A stretch of DNA of 64,000 nucleotides from Allosphingosinicella sp042666435 (GCF_042666435.1 NZ_JBHTDC010000001.1:1-64000); one strand, 5' to 3'. Shown: positions 33,827-42,697, counted from the first letter of the stretch. Numbers and translations are program-made. Notes: generated from the sequence alone by a model not told the origin.

Positions 33827-34381
33827 TCAGGCGCGGTCCGACCGGCCTTGTTCCAACGTCGCGAGCGCCTCCACGATCAGATCGACCGCGCGCTCGTGCG
33901 GCGCCGGCTGGCTGCGAACGTGGAGATGGGCCTCGGCGTAGAGCGGATTGCGTGCTCCGGCGAGGTCGCGGAGGAGGGGCAGGGGCTCGCGGCCCTTGAG
34001 CAAAGGGCGATGGTCACGCCGGGAAACTCGCTCGGCCAGCGTCTCCAGATCGGCGTCCAGCCAGACGGCGATGCAGCGCTCCAGGATCAAGGCGCGTGTC
34101 TCCGGATTCACGAAAGCGCCACCGCCAGTGGCGATCACCTTCGGCGGCCCCTCGATCAGCCGGGCGATGACGCGGCGCTCGCCGTCGCGAAAGCTGGGCT
34201 CGCCGAACCGCTCGAATATGTCGGCGATGCCGCGAGCGGCCGCCCGCTCGATCTCGTCGTCGGAATCGACGAACTCAAGTCCCAGCCTGCGGGCGAGGCG
34301 TTTGCCCACGGTCGACTTGCCGACCCCCATCAGGCCTACGAGTACGATCGGGCGATCCAAGCGGGCGGGGGCTGGCGACAT
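33827..34381 (-). CDS. aroK: Shikimate kinase
   Basis: Phosphorylates shikimate in aromatic amino acid synthesis. The 184-aa protein has the P-loop GLMGVGKST near 16-24, the shikimate-binding DSDDEIE and RRDHRPLL segments and the ATGGGAFVN motif near 87. It starts convergently with the antiporter, only 4 bp after that gene's stop. A start 18 bp upstream (34399) cannot be excluded. aroB is not in the usual adjacent position. Confidence 0.94.
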   Translation of the reverse strand: MSPAPARLDRPIVLVGLMGVGKSTVGKRLARRLGLEFVDSDDEIERAAARGIADIFERFGEPSFRDGERRVIARLIEGPPKVIATGGGAFVNPETRALILERCIAVWLDADLETLAERVSRRDHRPLLKGREPLPLLRDLAGARNPLYAEAHLHVRSQPAPHERAVDLIVEALATLEQGRSDRA

Positions 34382-34452
34382 GAAGCCGGGGCTATACATG
34401 GAGCGTCATCGTGGGGCAAAAGGCCCGCGACATCCAATCATCGGGATCCAAA

Positions 34453-34590
34453 ATGTCGCGAACCGCTCTTCTTTTCCTGATTCTGCTCGTCCTCATCATC
34501 GGCGGCGCCGTCTATCTTTCCACCCTCGATACCGAGGTCGCGCCCACGCGCATCGAGCAGGACGTGACGAATGAAGCGCTGGCGCAATAA
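34453..34590 (+). CDS. Small single-pass membrane protein, 45 aa
   Basis: The frame from ATG 34453 to TAA 34590 encodes 45 residues: a start SRTALL, one strong membrane helix (LFLILLVLIIGGAVYL, about 7-22) and a polar tail ending in EALAQ. The last 20 bp overlap the start of the next gene (34571) in another frame, which suggests translational coupling. It is divergent from aroK. Function unknown; small size and coupling are consistent with a partner of the exported protein downstream. Confidence 0.6.
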   Translation: MSRTALLFLILLVLIIGGAVYLSTLDTEVAPTRIEQDVTNEALAQ

Positions 34591-36361
34591 GCTTCTCCTC
34601 CTCGGTGGCGCGGCGGTGCTTGGCCTGGCGATTCCGGCGCTCGGCCAGGAAGCGCCCGAATCGCTGCTGCCGCCGGGATTCGGCGATCCCGGCGCTCCGC
34701 TGCCGGCGCCGGTCGAAACCACTCCCGCGCCCCGACCCTCCGCTCCGGCGCCGGCGCCCGTCTCGGCGCCGCCGCCGCCCGGTCTGACCGAGGAGGATCC
34801 GGAAGCGCTCGACGAAGCGGAGCTGCCCAAGCCGATCGAGATACCCGACGCGTCGCGCCGGTCGATCGATATCGTCGGTCCTTTGGGACCCGGCGAATGG
34901 GGACTCGGCACCGGCGCCTTCGGCAACGCCAATGGCCGCTTCCTCTCCTCGCTGATGCGGCGGCTCGACGCGCCGCTGCCGTCGCGCTGGTCGTCGATCC
35001 TGCTGCGCCGCGCATTGCTGTCGCGCGTGCCGGCGCCCTCGAACGTGCATCCTGTCGACTGGGTGGCGGAGCGCGCCTGGCTGCTGTTGCGGATGGGGGA
35101 GGCTGATGCCGCGCGGATGCTGGTCCAGTCGGTCGACGTCGACCGTTTCACGCCCAAGATGTTCGCCATCGCCGTGCAGACCGCGCTGGCCACCGCCGAC
35201 CCCGCCGGTCTGTGCCCGCTGATCGAGCCGGGCCGGGAGACGTCCGACGAGCCGGTCTGGGCGCTGGGCGAGGCGATGTGCGCCGCGCTCGAAGGCGATG
35301 CGGCGCGCGCCAGCACGCTCATCGACCAAGCCCGGCGGCGGAGCGATGCGCGCGACATCGATCTGTCCCTCGCCGAAAAGGTGATCGGCGCCGGAACCAA
35401 CACCCGCCGCGCCGTCACCATCGAATGGGACGCCGTCGATGCGCTCAACAGCTGGCGCTTCGGCCTGGCCAGTGCGACAGGCATCGAAGTGCCCGACCGG
35501 CTGATGGACGGGGCCGGCGCCCATGTGCGCGCCTGGAAGGCGCGGGCGCCGATGCTGCCCGTCGAGCAAAGGATCGAGGCGGCGCAATGGGCGGCCTCGC
35601 TCGGCGTCTTCTCCAACGCCTCTCTGGTCGAGATGTACAGCTTGATCGCCGACAGCACCGATCCTTCGGAGATAGAAGCCTCGGTGGGCGGGCGCGTCCG
35701 TCAGGCCTATGCCGGCGATGCCGGGGCGCGGATGACCGCGATGCGCGGCCTCTGGGACGAAGCGGACAGCCCGATGGAGCGCCACGCCCGCCGCGTCCTC
35801 ACTGCCTCCGCCGCCGCCCGGATGGCGCCTGCCCAGTCGCTCGAGGGGGATGCGGCCGAGCTCATCGCTTCGATGCTGGCCGCGGGCTATGACGAGCGCG
35901 CCGCGCGCTGGTCGAACGTTGTCGAGGCGATGGACGAAGCCGCCGCCGATCGGGCCTGGGCCGTGCTAGCGGTCGCCTCGCCCCGTCCGACCGTCGCGAT
36001 CGGCGCCGCGCGGTTCGATGGCTTCAGGGATCGCGACGAGAGCGAGAATGGCCATCGCGCGAAGATGCTGCTTGCCGCGCTTGCCGGGCTCGGCAGGATC
36101 GACGACCAGGCGCAGGCGCGTCTCGCGGGTGACCTCGGCCTTCAATTCGACGCCGAGAATCAATGGACCCGGATGCTCGAACAGGCGGTCAGAAGCCGGC
36201 AGCCCGGAACCGTGGCGCTGCTGGCCGGGATCGGCATGCAGACCGGCGACTGGCGCGGGGTACCGCCCGAGCACCTCTATCACGTGGTCAGCGCGCTGAG
36301 GCGCGTGGGCCTCGATTATTATGCGCGGATGATCGCCGCCGAGGCGCTGGCAAGGCTGTGA
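34571..36361 (+). CDS. Exported hypothetical protein, 596 aa
   Basis: The N-terminus has a signal peptide (KLLLLGGAAVLGLAIPALG, about 7-25), followed by a Pro/Ala-rich spacer (about 30-75) and a long alpha-helical solenoid-like region with repeated Ala-rich helices, similar to TPR/Sel1-type folds. No enzyme motif is visible. It overlaps the 45-aa membrane protein gene upstream and the Xer gene downstream by 4 bp (GTGA), so the three form one operon. Its function is not recognised. Confidence 0.72.
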   Translation: MKRWRNKLLLLGGAAVLGLAIPALGQEAPESLLPPGFGDPGAPLPAPVETTPAPRPSAPAPAPVSAPPPPGLTEEDPEALDEAELPKPIEIPDASRRSIDIVGPLGPGEWGLGTGAFGNANGRFLSSLMRRLDAPLPSRWSSILLRRALLSRVPAPSNVHPVDWVAERAWLLLRMGEADAARMLVQSVDVDRFTPKMFAIAVQTALATADPAGLCPLIEPGRETSDEPVWALGEAMCAALEGDAARASTLIDQARRRSDARDIDLSLAEKVIGAGTNTRRAVTIEWDAVDALNSWRFGLASATGIEVPDRLMDGAGAHVRAWKARAPMLPVEQRIEAAQWAASLGVFSNASLVEMYSLIADSTDPSEIEASVGGRVRQAYAGDAGARMTAMRGLWDEADSPMERHARRVLTASAAARMAPAQSLEGDAAELIASMLAAGYDERAARWSNVVEAMDEAAADRAWAVLAVASPRPTVAIGAARFDGFRDRDESENGHRAKMLLAALAGLGRIDDQAQARLAGDLGLQFDAENQWTRMLEQAVRSRQPGTVALLAGIGMQTGDWRGVPPEHLYHVVSALRRVGLDYYARMIAAEALARL

Positions 36362-37260
36362 CCCCGAGCGAGGACCGGCAGCTCATCGCGGCCTTCCTCG
36401 AGATGATGGCGGCCGAGGCCGGCGCGGCGCGGAACACATTGCTCGCATACGAGCGCGACCTGCGCGGCGCGTCGGAGCTGATGGAAAGCGGGCTCGCCGC
36501 CGCGTCGCCGGAGCGGCTGAAGCTGCTGGGCGAAGCGTGGCTGCCGCTCAAGCGGGCGAGCGTGGCGCGCAAGGCGGCGGCGCTGAGGCGCTTCTTCGCT
36601 TTCCTCGCCGATGAGGGGCTGCGCGCAGACGACCCTTCCGCCGCTTTGCCGCGGCCATCCCGCGAGCGACCCCTGCCGAAGATACTGGATCACCGTTCCG
36701 TCGATGCGCTGTTCGCCGAAGTGGAGCGCAGGAAGGCCGAGAGCGCCGGCCCCGCCGCGCTGCGTCTGTCTGCCCTGGTCGAGATGCTCTACGGTTCGGG
36801 CCTCCGCGCGACCGAGCTCGTGTCGCTGCCGCGCAACGCCATCGCTTCGGACAAGCCGTATCTGATCCTGCGGGGCAAGGGCGGGCGGGAGCGGCTGGTG
36901 CCGATCTCCGATCGTGCCCGCGCCGCCGTCGCCGCATGGGCGGTGCTGGTGCCGCGCGAGTCGCTTTGGCTCTTTCCCTCCGGCAAGAAGCATTTGAGCC
37001 GGGTGCGGCTCTACCAGCTCCTGAAGGGCCTTGCCGCCGACGCGGGCATCCCGCCCGCGCGGGTCAGCCCCCACGTCCTGCGTCACGCCTTCGCCACGCA
37101 TCTGCTCGAAGGCGGCGCCGATCTGCGCGCGCTACAGACATTGCTCGGCCACGCCGACATCGCGACGACTCAAATCTATACCCATGTCGATAGCAAGCGG
37201 CTCGTCGACCTGGTCAACAGCCGCCACCCGCTCGTTGACGCCAAGCCCAAAGCGACCTAA
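36358..37260 (+). CDS. Tyrosine recombinase, XerC/XerD type
   Basis: Chromosome dimer resolution recombinase family, 300 aa. N-terminal SAM-like core-binding domain (about 5-90), catalytic domain from about 105. Catalytic residues: Arg in GSGLRATEL, Lys in LRGKGGRERLVP, HVLRHAF (His, Arg), GHADIATTQIYTHV with the second His and nucleophilic Tyr. The GTG start at 36358 overlaps the previous stop. Length and lack of flanking mobile genes favour housekeeping XerD over a phage integrase. Confidence 0.9.
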   Translation: MTPSEDRQLIAAFLEMMAAEAGAARNTLLAYERDLRGASELMESGLAAASPERLKLLGEAWLPLKRASVARKAAALRRFFAFLADEGLRADDPSAALPRPSRERPLPKILDHRSVDALFAEVERRKAESAGPAALRLSALVEMLYGSGLRATELVSLPRNAIASDKPYLILRGKGGRERLVPISDRARAAVAAWAVLVPRESLWLFPSGKKHLSRVRLYQLLKGLAADAGIPPARVSPHVLRHAFATHLLEGGADLRALQTLLGHADIATTQIYTHVDSKRLVDLVNSRHPLVDAKPKAT

Positions 37261-37272
37261 CCCCCGCGCCTC

Positions 37273-38214
37273 ATGGCGACCTTTCTCGACTTCGAAAAAC
37301 CGATCGCGGAGCTCGACGCGCGCGTCCGCGAATTGCGCGACACCGCCGCGGCGGGCGAGCTCAACATCGATTCCGAGATCGACAAGCTCCAGGCCAAATC
37401 CCAGAAATTGCTGCGCGAGACCTATGGCAAGCTTTCGCCCTGGCAGAAGACGCAGGTCGCGCGTCATCCCGAGCGGCCCCATTTCAAGGATTATATCGCC
37501 GGGCTGATCGACGAGTTCGTGCCCCTTTCGGGCGACCGCGCTTTTGGCGAGGACCAGGCGATCATCGGCGGCCTCGGCAAGCTGGGCGGCCGCAAGATCG
37601 TGCTGATCGGCCACGAGAAAGGCGACGATACCGCGTCGCGGCTCCGGCATAATTTCGGCATGGCCAAGCCCGAAGGCTACAGGAAGGCGATCCGGCTGAT
37701 GCGGCTGGCCGACCGCTTCGGCCTGCCGGTGGTGACTTTGGTCGACACGCCGGGAGCTTTCCCCGGCGTGCAGGCAGAGGAGCGGGGCCAGGCGGAGGCG
37801 ATCGCCCGTTCGACCGAAGTGTGTCTTGGCCTCTCTGTCCCGCTGGTCGCGGCGATCGTCGGCGAGGGCGGGTCCGGCGGCGCCATCGCGCTCGCCGCCG
37901 CGAACCGGGTGCTGATGCTCGAACATTCGGTCTATGCGGTGATCTCGCCGGAAGGCTGCGCCTCGATCCTCTGGCGGACCGCCGAGAAAGCGGCGGATGC
38001 GGCCGAAGCGATGCGGGTCACCGCCGGCGATCTGAAGGAACTGGGCGTGATCGACCGCATCGTGCCCGAGCCCCTGGGCGGCGCGCATCGTGCTCAAGCG
38101 GAGGCGGTCGCGTCGCTCGGCGCGGCGATCGGGGAAGAGCTGGACGGCCTAGCCATGCTGTCCGCGAGCGAGATCCGGGCGCAGCGGCGCGCCAAGTTCC
38201 TCGCCATCGCCTGA
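37273..38214 (+). CDS. accA: Acetyl-CoA carboxylase carboxyltransferase subunit alpha
   Basis: Forms malonyl-CoA with AccD. The 313-aa protein has the N-terminal ATFLDFEKPIAELDARVREL, the TLVDTPGAFPGVQAEERGQA region near 155 and GEGGSGGAIALAAANRVLMLEHSVYAVISPEG near 195-226 (given as a region), which are typical of AccA. It begins 12 bp after the Xer gene. A bidirectional terminator follows. Confidence 0.97.
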   Translation: MATFLDFEKPIAELDARVRELRDTAAAGELNIDSEIDKLQAKSQKLLRETYGKLSPWQKTQVARHPERPHFKDYIAGLIDEFVPLSGDRAFGEDQAIIGGLGKLGGRKIVLIGHEKGDDTASRLRHNFGMAKPEGYRKAIRLMRLADRFGLPVVTLVDTPGAFPGVQAEERGQAEAIARSTEVCLGLSVPLVAAIVGEGGSGGAIALAAANRVLMLEHSVYAVISPEGCASILWRTAEKAADAAEAMRVTAGDLKELGVIDRIVPEPLGGAHRAQAEAVASLGAAIGEELDGLAMLSASEIRAQRRAKFLAIA

Positions 38215-38252
38215 TACCGCCCGGCGCGCGGGAAGCAGTCGGCACAAGGAAA

Positions 38253-38287
38253 GGGCGGCGGAACCAGGTTCCGCCGCCCTTCTATTT
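38253..38287. terminator. Bidirectional intrinsic terminator between accA and the pilin gene
   Basis: Stem GGGCGGCGGAAC / GTTCCGCCGCCC with a short loop at about 38265-38267, followed by TTCTATTT on the plus strand and TTTCCTT on the minus strand. It serves the convergent accA and Flp genes. Confidence 0.82.
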
Positions 38288-38303
38288 AACACGCGAGCGG
38301 TTA

Positions 38304-38483
38304 TCAGACCGCGTCGGTGCCTTCCTTCATCTCGCTGCTGACGGTGCCGAAAGTGTTCGACAGCTGGTTGCCCAGACCCGACATCGCGGTGATGGCGGCG
38401 ACGGCGATAAGAGCGGCGATCAGGCCGTACTCGATCGCGGTGGCGCCTTGTTCGTTCTTGATGAACTTCTTGAAGAATTTCAT
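38304..38483 (-). CDS. Flp-type IVb pilin
   Basis: A 59-aa prepilin. Positively charged leader MKFFKKFIKNEQ, cleavage likely at NEQG, and the Flp motif ATAIEYGLIAALIAVAAITA with the conserved Glu five residues after the cleavage point. The ATG at 38483 has GGAG in front; a longer frame has no signal features. Prepilins of this kind are secreted by the Tad machinery, of which no gene is present in this window. Confidence 0.85.
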   Translation of the reverse strand: MKFFKKFIKNEQGATAIEYGLIAALIAVAAITAMSGLGNQLSNTFGTVSSEMKEGTDAV

Positions 38484-38596
38484 TTTCCGGTCTCCTGTTC
38501 CATCGCTTGTGGAAGTCCACACTTCCATGCCGCCCCCCAATTTGGAGCAGTGGAGCGAGCATCTTCACCTTTTAAGGGGCAGAAGTTTTCAAAACC

Positions 38597-38785
38597 TTAA
38601 TTTGCTCCGCGCTCGCTGGCCTCGACGACCTCGTTCGATACGGTGCCCCACATGTTGGTGGTGACGTCGGCGACCCCGGTCAGCGCGCTGATCATGCCGA
38701 TGACGACCAGGGATATGATCAGGCCATATTCGACCGCGGTCGCGCCGCGCTCGTCGCTGAGGAGTGTTGATGTCCGGTGCGTCAT
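38597..38785 (-). CDS. Flp-type IVb pilin, second copy
   Basis: A 62-aa prepilin with leader MTHRTSTLLSDERG and the conserved GATAVEYGLIISLVVIGMISA. It lies upstream of the first pilin in the same orientation, 113 bp away, and differs in its tail (SNEVVEASERGAN versus SSEMKEGTDAV). The two may form a heteromeric pilus or be switched under different conditions. Confidence 0.82.
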   Translation of the reverse strand: MTHRTSTLLSDERGATAVEYGLIISLVVIGMISALTGVADVTTNMWGTVSNEVVEASERGAN

Positions 38786-38879
38786 TTCTTACCCCCACAC
38801 AGGCGCGGAACATAAATTTCCCGATTGCCGGACGAATATCCCTGCCGTCGTTAACGACCTCCTACCGCAAAGGCTTAAG

Positions 38880-39287
38880 GTGCAAAAAAATCCGACAATG
38901 ACGGTGGTCGCGGCGGCGCTGGTCGACGGCGAAAGGCGCGTGCTCCTCCAGCAGCGCGGCCCCGGGCGGTCGATGGCGGGATTGTGGGAATTCCCGGGCG
39001 GCAAGGTGGAGGAAGGCGAACTGCCCGAACCCGCTTTGGTCCGCGAGCTCAAGGAAGAGCTCGGCATCGATGTCGAGGCGGCGAACCTGGCGCCGGCCGC
39101 ATTCGCCAGCGCATTCGTCGGCGACCGCCATATGCTCCTGTTGCTCTATGTCTGTCGCGTCTGGGACGGCGCTCCGGAGCCGCTCGATGCGACGGCGTTG
39201 CGGTGGGCGCGGCCCGACCAGATGTCGGCGCTCCCCATGCCGCCCGCCGATGAGCCGCTGGTCGGGCTGCTCGACGCTTTTCTCTAG
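38880..39287 (+). CDS. mutT: 8-oxo-dGTP diphosphatase (MutT-type Nudix hydrolase)
   Basis: Cleans oxidised nucleotides. The 135-aa protein has a full Nudix box, GGKVEEGELPEPALVRELKEELGI, near 45-68 (given as a region with key residues G, E, RE, EE). The GTG at 38880 is preferred over the ATG at 38898 because AAAGG sits 6 bases before it. It is a single gene divergent from the pilin and convergent with the methyltransferase, overlapping the latter by 4 bp. Confidence 0.88.
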   Translation: MQKNPTMTVVAAALVDGERRVLLQQRGPGRSMAGLWEFPGGKVEEGELPEPALVRELKEELGIDVEAANLAPAAFASAFVGDRHMLLLLYVCRVWDGAPEPLDATALRWARPDQMSALPMPPADEPLVGLLDAFL

Positions 39288-40144
39288 GGCCGCGCATCCT
39301 TGAGGGCGGCGGCGAGCGAAGCGGTCGCGCTGCCGCGCCGCGCCTGCTTGGGCTGATCGGGCGACGGCGCCCAGCCGGTCATGGTGACGATTTCGAAGGT
39401 TTCGCTGGTCTTGCCGTCGGCTTCGGCATGGGCCGCGAAATCGGCCATCGCCGCCGCCAGCCCGAAGCGGCCGATCGGGCGCCGCCCGCGCGAGGCGAGG
39501 ATGTTGGTGGCGCCCATCGCGCGGAGGTCGCCGACCAGGCGCGCGAAGCTCGAAAAGCGGATCTGGACTTCATGCGAATCGGCCACCGGCAAGGCGAAGC
39601 CGGCGCGCGTCAGCAGGTCGCCGGCGGCGCGGACGTCGATCTGGGGATGGATGCGGGGCGACGCGGCGCGTCCATCGGCCTCTTCCGCGGCGGCCATCGC
39701 GCTCCTCAGGCGCGGCAGGCTTCCCGCGCCGGCGAAGGCGCCGAGGAACAGGCCGTCCGGCCTAAGGGCGCGTCTGGCGAGGACCAGTGCCCCCGGCAGA
39801 TCGTTGACGCTGTCGAGAACGCCGACCGAAAGGATGAGATCGAAAGAGCCCTCGGCGAACGGAAGGCGGTCCTCGTCGCACTGGATACCGCTCGCTTCCG
39901 TTGCGAAGAGCGAGCCGGCATCGACGGAGGTGACTTTCATTCCCCGGGACCGAAGCCGTTCGGACAGAAAACCGTTCGCGCAGCCGAGGTCGAGCGCGTC
40001 CCGGAATTCCCGCTTCACCAGGTCGAGTCGGTCGAGCAGCTCGTCGGCGGCGAGGCGGTGGAGATAGTCCGCGTCGAAGGCGCGCGCGGCCCGGTCTCGT
40101 CGCAGGCGGCGCAGGCGGCGGTCGAAAGGCTTGTCGGCATCCAC
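39284..40144 (-). CDS. SAM-dependent methyltransferase, BioC-like
   Basis: A class I methyltransferase of about 286 aa. The SAM loop is ALDLGCANGFLSERL near 50, with an acidic partner motif LPFAEGSFDLILSVGVL near 100. The family resembles the BioC/NDUFAF5-like group, which includes mitochondrial complex I assembly factors. The start is uncertain: GTG at 40144 is given, but ATG at 40192 would extend it and would overlap the comF start. No ribosome site decides it. Confidence 0.75.
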   Translation of the reverse strand: MDADKPFDRRLRRLRRDRAARAFDADYLHRLAADELLDRLDLVKREFRDALDLGCANGFLSERLRSRGMKVTSVDAGSLFATEASGIQCDEDRLPFAEGSFDLILSVGVLDSVNDLPGALVLARRALRPDGLFLGAFAGAGSLPRLRSAMAAAEEADGRAASPRIHPQIDVRAAGDLLTRAGFALPVADSHEVQIRFSSFARLVGDLRAMGATNILASRGRRPIGRFGLAAAMADFAAHAEADGKTSETFEIVTMTGWAPSPDQPKQARRGSATASLAAALKDARP

Positions 40145-40190
40145 GAGCGGGCTTGTGCAGCGGCGGAGCTTCGCGGACAAGGGGAATGCC

Positions 40191-40937
40191 ATGCAATTCG
40201 GGGTGCACGCGGCGCGGGGCGCCGTCCGCCAGATCGTCGATTTCGCGCTGCCGCCGCGGTGCGCCGGCTGCGGCTCGGTCACCGACGATCCGCACCGCTT
40301 CTGCATCGGCTGCTGGCAGCAGCTTCATTTTCTGGGCGAGCCTTGCTGCCGGCGCTGCGGGCTGCCGTTCGAATATGACAGCGGCCTCGATGCCGAATGC
40401 GGTGCGTGTCTCGCCGAACCGCCGGCGTTCGGACGGTTGCGCGCCGCCGTCGCTTATGGCGAGATCGCGCGCAAGGTCGTGCTCAAGCTCAAATATAGCG
40501 GCCGGCCGGGCGTCGCCGACACGCTGGCCCATTTCATGCGGCGGCACGTGAGCGCCGCGGACGGTGACGCCATCCTCACGCCGGTGCCGCTCCATCGCTG
40601 GAGGATATGGAAACGGGGCTACAACCAGTCGGGGCTGATGGTCTCGGCTTTGGCGAGGCGCACCGGGCTGCGCGCCGAGCTGGGGCTTGTCGACCGCGTC
40701 AAGTCCACCCCGCCGCTCAAGGGCAAGGGGCGGCGTGAGCGGGCGCTCGCGGTGCGAGGCGCCTTTCGCGTGCCCGAACGGGCGAAGGGGCTGGTCTCCG
40801 GCCGCGCCGTGCTCCTGGTCGACGACGTCTACACGACCGGAGCGACGGCCAATGCCTGCGCCAGGATATTGAAGCGCGCGGGCGCGGCCGAGGTGAACAT
40901 TCTGTGCTGGGCGCGGGTTGTGCGTACCGAGGATTAA
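40191..40937 (+). CDS. ComF family phosphoribosyltransferase-like protein
   Basis: A 248-aa protein with two N-terminal zinc-ribbon Cys clusters (CAGCG...CIGCW and CCRRCG...CGACL) and a C-terminal phosphoribosyltransferase fold with VLLVDDVYTTGATANACA. ComF proteins take part in DNA uptake in competent bacteria; many carry the motif without known enzymatic activity. AAGGGGAAT precedes the ATG at 40191. Divergent from the methyltransferase. Confidence 0.88.
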   Translation: MQFGVHAARGAVRQIVDFALPPRCAGCGSVTDDPHRFCIGCWQQLHFLGEPCCRRCGLPFEYDSGLDAECGACLAEPPAFGRLRAAVAYGEIARKVVLKLKYSGRPGVADTLAHFMRRHVSAADGDAILTPVPLHRWRIWKRGYNQSGLMVSALARRTGLRAELGLVDRVKSTPPLKGKGRRERALAVRGAFRVPERAKGLVSGRAVLLVDDVYTTGATANACARILKRAGAAEVNILCWARVVRTED

Positions 40938-40972
40938 CGGCAAGGCGGCAAGCCCGGCGAATGAGGACGAAA

Positions 40973-41230
40973 ATGGCGCGCGTCGAAATCTACACGAAAT
41001 TTCTCTGCTCATATTGCTTTCGCGCCAAGCGGCTGCTCGACGACAAGGGCGCGGCCTATGAGGAGCATGACATCACGATGGGCGGCGACAGGCGCGCCGA
41101 GATGATCCAGCGCGCGAACGGGCGCACCACGGTGCCGCAGATATTCATCGACGGGCGGCATATCGGCGGCTCCGACGACCTCGCCGCGCTCGACCGCGAC
41201 GGCAAGCTCGACCCGCTGCTCGGGGCCTGA
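40973..41230 (+). CDS. grxC: Glutaredoxin 3
   Basis: An 85-aa thiol oxidoreductase. The active site is CSYC at 11-14, and the cis-Pro segment TVPQIFIDG and GGSDDL follow, as in GrxC. The ATG at 40973 has GAGGA upstream. It ends directly at the start of the nitrilase-family gene (no gap), which with DUF1178 makes a conserved alphaproteobacterial operon. Confidence 0.94.
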   Translation: MARVEIYTKFLCSYCFRAKRLLDDKGAAYEEHDITMGGDRRAEMIQRANGRTTVPQIFIDGRHIGGSDDLAALDRDGKLDPLLGA

Positions 41231-42058
41231 ATGCGTATCGCCCTTTTCCAGGCGCAAACCGGGATCGACCCGGCCGCCAATGCGAGTGCGCTGACGCAGG
41301 CGGTCGAGGCGGCGGCGGCGGGCGGGGCGATCATGCTGTTCACCCCCGAGATGAGCGGCCTGCTCGACCGCGACCGGGCGAGGGCCGAGCGTCACCTGCG
41401 GGACGAGGAAACGGACCCTGTGCTTTCGGCCCTGCGGAGAGCGGCGGCGGAGCATGGCATCTGGATTCATGTCGGCTCTCTTGCGCTGCGCGGGGGAAGC
41501 GACGGCAGGCTCGTCAATCGCGGCTTCCTGATCGACGGCGAGGGCGCGATCCGTGCCCGCTACGACAAGATTCACTTGTTCGACGTCGATCTTCCGACCG
41601 GAGAGAGCTGGCGCGAATCGGCCGCTTATGCGGGCGGCAAGCGCGCGGTGGTGGCCGAAACGCCGCTTGGACCGGTGGGCCTGTCCATCTGCTACGATCT
41701 TCGCTTCCCGGACCTCTACCGGGCGCTCAGCAATGCGGGCGCCACGTTGCTCAGCATCCCCGCCGCTTTCACTGTCCCCACCGGCGAGGCGCATTGGCAT
41801 GTGCTGCTGCGCGCGCGCGCCATCGAGGCGGGCGCGTTCGTCGTCGCCGCGGCCCAGACCGGGTGCCATGAGGACGGCCGCGAGACCTACGGCCATTCGC
41901 TGGTCGTCGATCCATGGGGCGAGGTGCTCCTCGACATGGGCCTGGAGCCGGGGCTCGGCTTCGCCGATCTCGATCCGGCCCGGATAGAAGAAGTGCGGCG
42001 GCGCCTACCCGCGATCCGGCATCGGCGTAGCATCGGCGAACCGGAGGTGATGCGATGA
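41231..42058 (+). CDS. Carbon-nitrogen hydrolase, probable deaminated glutathione amidase
   Basis: Nitrilase-superfamily amidase of 275 aa. Catalytic triad: Glu in FTPEMSGLL (about 40), Lys in YDKIHLFDVD (about 111) and Cys in SICYDLRFPDLYR (about 153). The LFDVD segment is characteristic of the Nit1-type subgroup that hydrolyses deaminated glutathione, a repair reaction that fits a neighbour glutaredoxin. Its stop overlaps the DUF1178 start by 4 bp. Confidence 0.88.
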   Translation: MRIALFQAQTGIDPAANASALTQAVEAAAAGGAIMLFTPEMSGLLDRDRARAERHLRDEETDPVLSALRRAAAEHGIWIHVGSLALRGGSDGRLVNRGFLIDGEGAIRARYDKIHLFDVDLPTGESWRESAAYAGGKRAVVAETPLGPVGLSICYDLRFPDLYRALSNAGATLLSIPAAFTVPTGEAHWHVLLRARAIEAGAFVVAAAQTGCHEDGRETYGHSLVVDPWGEVLLDMGLEPGLGFADLDPARIEEVRRRLPAIRHRRSIGEPEVMR

Positions 42059-42495
42059 TCGTGTTCGACCTCAAATGCCTGTCGGAAGGCCATGTCTTCG
42101 AAGCCTGGTTCGGCTCCAGCGACGCCTATGACGACCAGCGCGCCCGCGGACTGGTCGAGTGTCCGTTGTGCGGCTCGGGCGAAGTAGAAAAGGCCGTGAT
42201 GGCGCCGAGGGTCGGAGCGAAGGGCGACCGCGCGACACAGGCCGTGTCCTCCGACCCCGGAGCGGTGAAGGCCATGCTCGCCGCGATGGCGGCCGCGCAG
42301 AGGAAGATGCTCGAAGGTTCCGATTATGTCGGCGACGGATTTGCCGACGAGGCGCGGGCGATCCACCTGGGCGAGGCCGAGGCGCGCTCGATCCACGGTC
42401 GCGCGACCCGGGAGCAGGGCGAAAGCCTGCGCGATGAGGGGATCAGCGTCGCGCCGCTGCCATTCCCGATAGCCGAGCCGGGGCGCGAGAATTGA
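42055..42495 (+). CDS. DUF1178 family protein
   Basis: A 146-aa protein opening with MIVFDLKCLSEGHVFEAWF and a CPLCGS knuckle, which may hold a metal with the first Cys. The Ala/Met/Glu-rich helical tail ends in APLPFPIAEPG. The family is widespread in alphaproteobacteria with unknown role. ATGA overlap with the preceding gene indicates coupling; it precedes tRNA-Arg. Confidence 0.85.
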   Translation: MIVFDLKCLSEGHVFEAWFGSSDAYDDQRARGLVECPLCGSGEVEKAVMAPRVGAKGDRATQAVSSDPGAVKAMLAAMAAAQRKMLEGSDYVGDGFADEARAIHLGEAEARSIHGRATREQGESLRDEGISVAPLPFPIAEPGREN

Positions 42496-42530
42496 CCCAG
42501 AACGCCTCCCGGCCTAACCAGCCGTCGGCT

Positions 42531-42607
42531 GGCCCCGTAGCTCAGCAGGATAGAGCATCAGATTCCTAATCTGAGGGCCACAGGTTCGAATCCTGTCGGG
42601 GTCACCA
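42531..42607 (+). tRNA. tRNA-Arg (CCT)
   Basis: Cloverleaf: acceptor GGCCCCG/CGGGGTC with one G-T pair, D-arm TAGCTCAGCAGGATAGAGCA, anticodon arm TCAGA-TTCCTAA-TCTGA giving CCT, T-arm CAGGTTCGAATCCTG, encoded ACCA. The serralysin gene begins 90 bp downstream. Confidence 0.96.
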
Positions 42608-42697
42608 GCCGCCCTCAACTCCTTGCTTCCATTAGATAAAACGAATAGTCCGTCGGAGGGCGGAGCGGAAGCGACCGCGCGGCGGGGATAAAGACCA

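Noticed and set aside
36358..37260. Xer-like recombinase as integrase of a genomic island
   Set aside because: It lies between two conserved genes with operon overlaps, has housekeeping length, and no att-like direct repeats or tRNA fragments are visible.
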